Of a DNA stretch of 64,000 nucleotides, positions 61,538-64,000 are shown one piece after another. Positions within the stretch are counted from its first letter, which is position 1. Every line of letters begins with the position of its first letter. A model generated the notes under the pieces. It saw nothing but the letters and a program-made list of their open reading frames with translations, made no database searches and was not told where the DNA came from. This DNA comes from Roseitranquillus sp963749675 (GTDB taxonomy: Bacteria; Pseudomonadota; Alphaproteobacteria; Rhodobacterales; Rhodobacteraceae), in assembly GCA_963749675.1 (NCBI GenBank), contig CAVVNT010000006.1, forward strand, positions 1 through 64,000. The letters are read 5' to 3'. Made by a program: the position numbers and the translations under genes.

Positions 61538-63733
61538 ATGACCGACTTCACCTACGACCTGCAGGACGGCGTCGCCGTCATCACCTGGGACGTCCAGGAC
61601 AAGTCCATGAACGTCATGAGCCTCGCCGGGTTCGAGGAACTCGACGGCATGATCGACCGGGCGCTCGCCGACGATGATGTGCGCGGCATCGTCATCACCT
61701 CCGGCAAGGGCAGCTTCGCCGGCGGCATGGACCTCAATGTCATCGCCAAGATGAAGGAGGACGCCGGCGACGACCCCGCGCGCGGCCTCTTCGAAGGGCT
61801 GATGCGGGTCCACGGCATCCTGCGCAAGATCGAGCGCGCCGGGATGGACGACAAGAACCGCGGCGGCAAGCCGATCGTGGCCGCCCTGCCAGGCACCGCG
61901 CTGGGGATCGGCTACGAGATCCCGCTTGCCTGCCACCGCATCTTCGCCGCCGACAACCCGAAGGCCAAGATCGGCCTGCCCGAGATCATGGTCGGCATCT
62001 TCCCCGGCTCCGGCGGCACCACGCGCGTCAGCCGCAAGCTCGGCGCAATGGCGGCGGCGCCGATCCTGCTCGAAGGCAAGCTCTTCGACCCGAAAAAGGC
62101 GAAGTCGGCCGGCCTGGTCGACGAGGTCGTGGCGCCCGAAGAGCTGCTGGCGAAGGCCAAGGAATGGGTCCTGTCCGCAACCGACGCCGAGATCGTCAAG
62201 CCTTGGGACCAGAAGGGCTGGAAGATGCCCGGCGGTGCCCCCTACAGCGCGGCAGGCTTCATGACCTTCGTCGGCGCGTCTGCGATGGTGAACGGCAAGA
62301 CCCAAGGCGTCTATCCCGCGCCAAAGGCGCTGCTCTCGGCGGTCTACGAGGGCGCGCTCGTCCCCTTCGACACGGCGCTCAAGATCGAGGCGCGTTGGTT
62401 CACCAGCGTGCTGATGAACCCGTCTTCCGCCGCGATGATCCGCAGCCTCTTCATCAACAAGGAGGCGCTGGAGAAGGGTGCGAACCGCCCCGACGCACCC
62501 GACCAGAAGGTGCAGCGCGTCGGCATCCTCGGCGCGGGCATGATGGGCGCGGGCATTGCCTATGTCTCGGCCAAGGCCGGGATCGAGGTCGTGCTGATCG
62601 ACCAGGAGCAAGCCGCCGCCGACCGCGGAAAAGCGCATTCGGAGAGCCTTCTCGAAACGGGAATCCAGCGCAAGAAGGTGACCGAGCAGAAGAAGGCCGA
62701 GGTCCTCGGCCGGATCACCGCGACGACCGACCATGCCGCGCTTGCCGGCTGCGACCTGATCGTCGAGGCGGTCTTCGAGGACATGAAGGTCAAGGCCGAC
62801 ATCACACGCAAGGTCGAGGCGGTCGTGGGCGAGGACTGCATCTTCGCCACCAACACCTCGACCCTGCCGATCACCGAGCTCGCGAAAGCGTCCCAGCGGC
62901 CTGAGCAGTTCATCGGCATCCACTTCTTCTCGCCCGTCGACAAGATGATGCTGGTCGAGATCATCAAGGGCCGGCAGACCGGCGAGCGCGCCGTTGCCAA
63001 GGCGCTCGACTTCGTGCGGCAGATCCGCAAGACCCCGATCGTCGTGAACGACGCTCGGTTCTTCTACGCCAACCGCTGCATCATCCCCTACATCAACGAG
63101 GGCGTGCGGATGGTGCGCGAGGGCGTGACGCCCGCGCTGATCGAGAACGCCGCGAAACTCGTCGGCATGCCGCTCGGCCCCCTTCAACTCGTCGACGAAA
63201 CTTCGATCGACCTCGGCGTCAAGATCGCCAAGGCGACAAAGGCCGCGATGGGCGACGCCTATCCCGACGAGGCGGTCGACGAGGTTCTGTTCTGGCTCGC
63301 CGACGAAGGCCGGCTCGGCCGCAAGTCCAAGGCCGGCTTCTATGCCTACGACGAGGCCGGCAAGCGGCAGGGCTTCTGGTCTGGCCTCGCCGACCGCTAT
63401 CCGCCGGCGGAGGAGCAGCCCGAGGTCACCGAGGTTCAGCACCGCCTCCTGATGGCGCAGGTGCTGGAGGCTGTGCGCGCGCTCGAGGATGGCGTGCTGA
63501 CCGACATCCGCGAGGGCGACGTCGGCGCCATCCTCGGCTGGGGCTTCGCGCCGTGGTCGGGCGGCCCGTTCAGCTGGCTCGACATCATCGGCGCGACGCG
63601 GGCGGTCGAGATCTGCACCGGCCTTTCCGAACGGTACGGGGCGAGGTTCGATGCGCCCAGGCTCCTGCGCGAGATGGCCGAGACCGGGCAGACGTTCTAC
63701 GGCCGCTTCTCGCCCTCGGCGGAAGCCGCCTGA
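61538..63733 (+). CDS. fadB: multifunctional enoyl-CoA hydratase/3-hydroxyacyl-CoA dehydrogenase
   Basis: 731 residues. The crotonase domain has ITSGKGSFAGGMDLNVIAKM and IGLPEIMVGIFPGSGGTTRV (oxyanion and Glu). The NAD-binding domain starts at about residue 330 with ILGAGMMGAGIAYVSAKAGI, followed by FIGIHFFSPVDKMMLVEIIK with the catalytic His and a double C-terminal 3HCDH domain. It hydrates enoyl-CoA and oxidises 3-hydroxyacyl-CoA. GAGAGAGG precedes the ATG. It is complete. Confidence 0.95.
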   Translation: MTDFTYDLQDGVAVITWDVQDKSMNVMSLAGFEELDGMIDRALADDDVRGIVITSGKGSFAGGMDLNVIAKMKEDAGDDPARGLFEGLMRVHGILRKIERAGMDDKNRGGKPIVAALPGTALGIGYEIPLACHRIFAADNPKAKIGLPEIMVGIFPGSGGTTRVSRKLGAMAAAPILLEGKLFDPKKAKSAGLVDEVVAPEELLAKAKEWVLSATDAEIVKPWDQKGWKMPGGAPYSAAGFMTFVGASAMVNGKTQGVYPAPKALLSAVYEGALVPFDTALKIEARWFTSVLMNPSSAAMIRSLFINKEALEKGANRPDAPDQKVQRVGILGAGMMGAGIAYVSAKAGIEVVLIDQEQAAADRGKAHSESLLETGIQRKKVTEQKKAEVLGRITATTDHAALAGCDLIVEAVFEDMKVKADITRKVEAVVGEDCIFATNTSTLPITELAKASQRPEQFIGIHFFSPVDKMMLVEIIKGRQTGERAVAKALDFVRQIRKTPIVVNDARFFYANRCIIPYINEGVRMVREGVTPALIENAAKLVGMPLGPLQLVDETSIDLGVKIAKATKAAMGDAYPDEAVDEVLFWLADEGRLGRKSKAGFYAYDEAGKRQGFWSGLADRYPPAEEQPEVTEVQHRLLMAQVLEAVRALEDGVLTDIREGDVGAILGWGFAPWSGGPFSWLDIIGATRAVEICTGLSERYGARFDAPRLLREMAETGQTFYGRFSPSAEAA

Positions 63734-63868
63734 GCCGCATCCTGCCGCGATGGCGGTCGCGGGCGGCGGCGCGGGGCTCGATGCCCTGCGCCGCCGCGCC
63801 CATTGATGCCCTTTCCAAGCACGCGCCACCTCGGCAAGATACCAGCCGCAAGGCGGAAGGGGAGCAAC

Positions 63869-64000
63869 ATGGGCTGGCTCGCGGACGAAACCGGACTGGG
63901 CAGGTCGCGCGCGAACCACTACCGCTGACGCCGCTCAGCCACCTCGCGCGCGCTGCCCGCGTCTTTCCGGAGCATCCTGCGGTCATTTACGGCGGGACGA
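63869..64000 (+). CDS. acyl-CoA synthetase, N-terminal part only, frameshifted
   Basis: ATG 63869 behind AAGGGGAG gives MGWLADETGLGRSRANHYR and a stop. One base missing near 63924 would continue as PLTPLSHLARAARVFPEHPA VIYGGT in the next frame, the usual N-terminus of an AMP-forming acyl-CoA synthetase in such operons. The gene runs out of the window, so the catalytic part is not seen. It would supply acyl-CoA for the enzymes upstream. Confidence 0.7.

Noticed and set aside
60809..63919. Antisense open frame of about 1,000 codons opposite fadB
   Set aside because: It mirrors a complete, motif-rich gene on the other strand; in very GC-rich DNA the opposite frame is often open. It shows no domain of its own.
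1..64000. CRISPR array or rRNA operon
   Set aside because: No regularly spaced direct repeats and no rRNA-like stretches were seen anywhere in the window.

Overview
This window looks like chromosomal DNA of a Rhodobacteraceae-type alphaproteobacterium. It is very GC-rich with strong G/C third positions. It carries ftsY, purD beside xseA, class 2 pyrD behind a DUF952 gene, paired PaaI thioesterases, and a MerR - DmdC-like acyl-CoA dehydrogenase - GST - thiolase - FadB gene series of the kind found in that family. No rRNA, replication origin or CRISPR array was found. There is one tRNA, tRNA-Gly(TCC), on the minus strand near 48.0 kb.

1-15.1 kb is a mobile, decaying region. It holds a ParD antitoxin with a frame-broken ParE, an IS110/IS1111 element, and a tyrosine recombinase cut by an IS3-family element. 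Three IS5-family elements lie back to back after that. Next come a frameshifted Tat-exported 5'-nucleotidase, a Crp/Fnr remnant, a degraded second IS110 element, a frameshifted large serine recombinase with a translationally coupled HTH gene, and a C-terminal fragment of an MscS channel.

15.2-31.2 kb is an accessory island built around organosulfate esters and membrane proteins. It has an outer-membrane beta-barrel protein, a large MscS channel, and a complete zinc alkylsulfatase four bases upstream of a SulP/STAS sulfate permease. A BASS-like transporter follows, then two consecutive Tat-exported genes that together resemble a split alkylsulfatase; the second has lost most metal ligands. The island ends with DUF1254, DUF1269, lipoprotein, DUF3611 and AI-2E-family genes and an alpha/beta hydrolase. 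Hydrolysis of alkyl sulfates would release sulfate and an alcohol, and the permease would move the sulfate; this is inference from gene content and adjacency.

31.2-56 kb is mostly housekeeping: GST, PilZ, YciB, MgtC, FtsY, a fused NuoE-NuoF/formate-dehydrogenase beta-like subunit, XseA, PurD, two glycosyltransferases, an acyl-CoA ligase, an ABC exporter, a DadA-like oxidase, an ankyrin protein, tRNA-Gly, a YedK/HMCES-like protein, an L,D-transpeptidase, a second 5'-nucleotidase, DUF952-PyrD, an HSL-type esterase, and a thioesterase-thioesterase-MATE operon.

56-64 kb is a fatty-acid (possibly methylmercaptopropionate) beta-oxidation cluster: two MerR regulators, acyl-CoA dehydrogenase, GST, thiolase, an unknown protein, FadB, and the start of an acyl-CoA synthetase cut by the window end.

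Single-base frame breaks occur throughout, including in genes expected to be functional (xseA, the ABC exporter, the dadA-like gene, the acyl-CoA ligases). Many may therefore be sequencing or assembly errors, so pseudogene calls resting on one frameshift should be read with caution.
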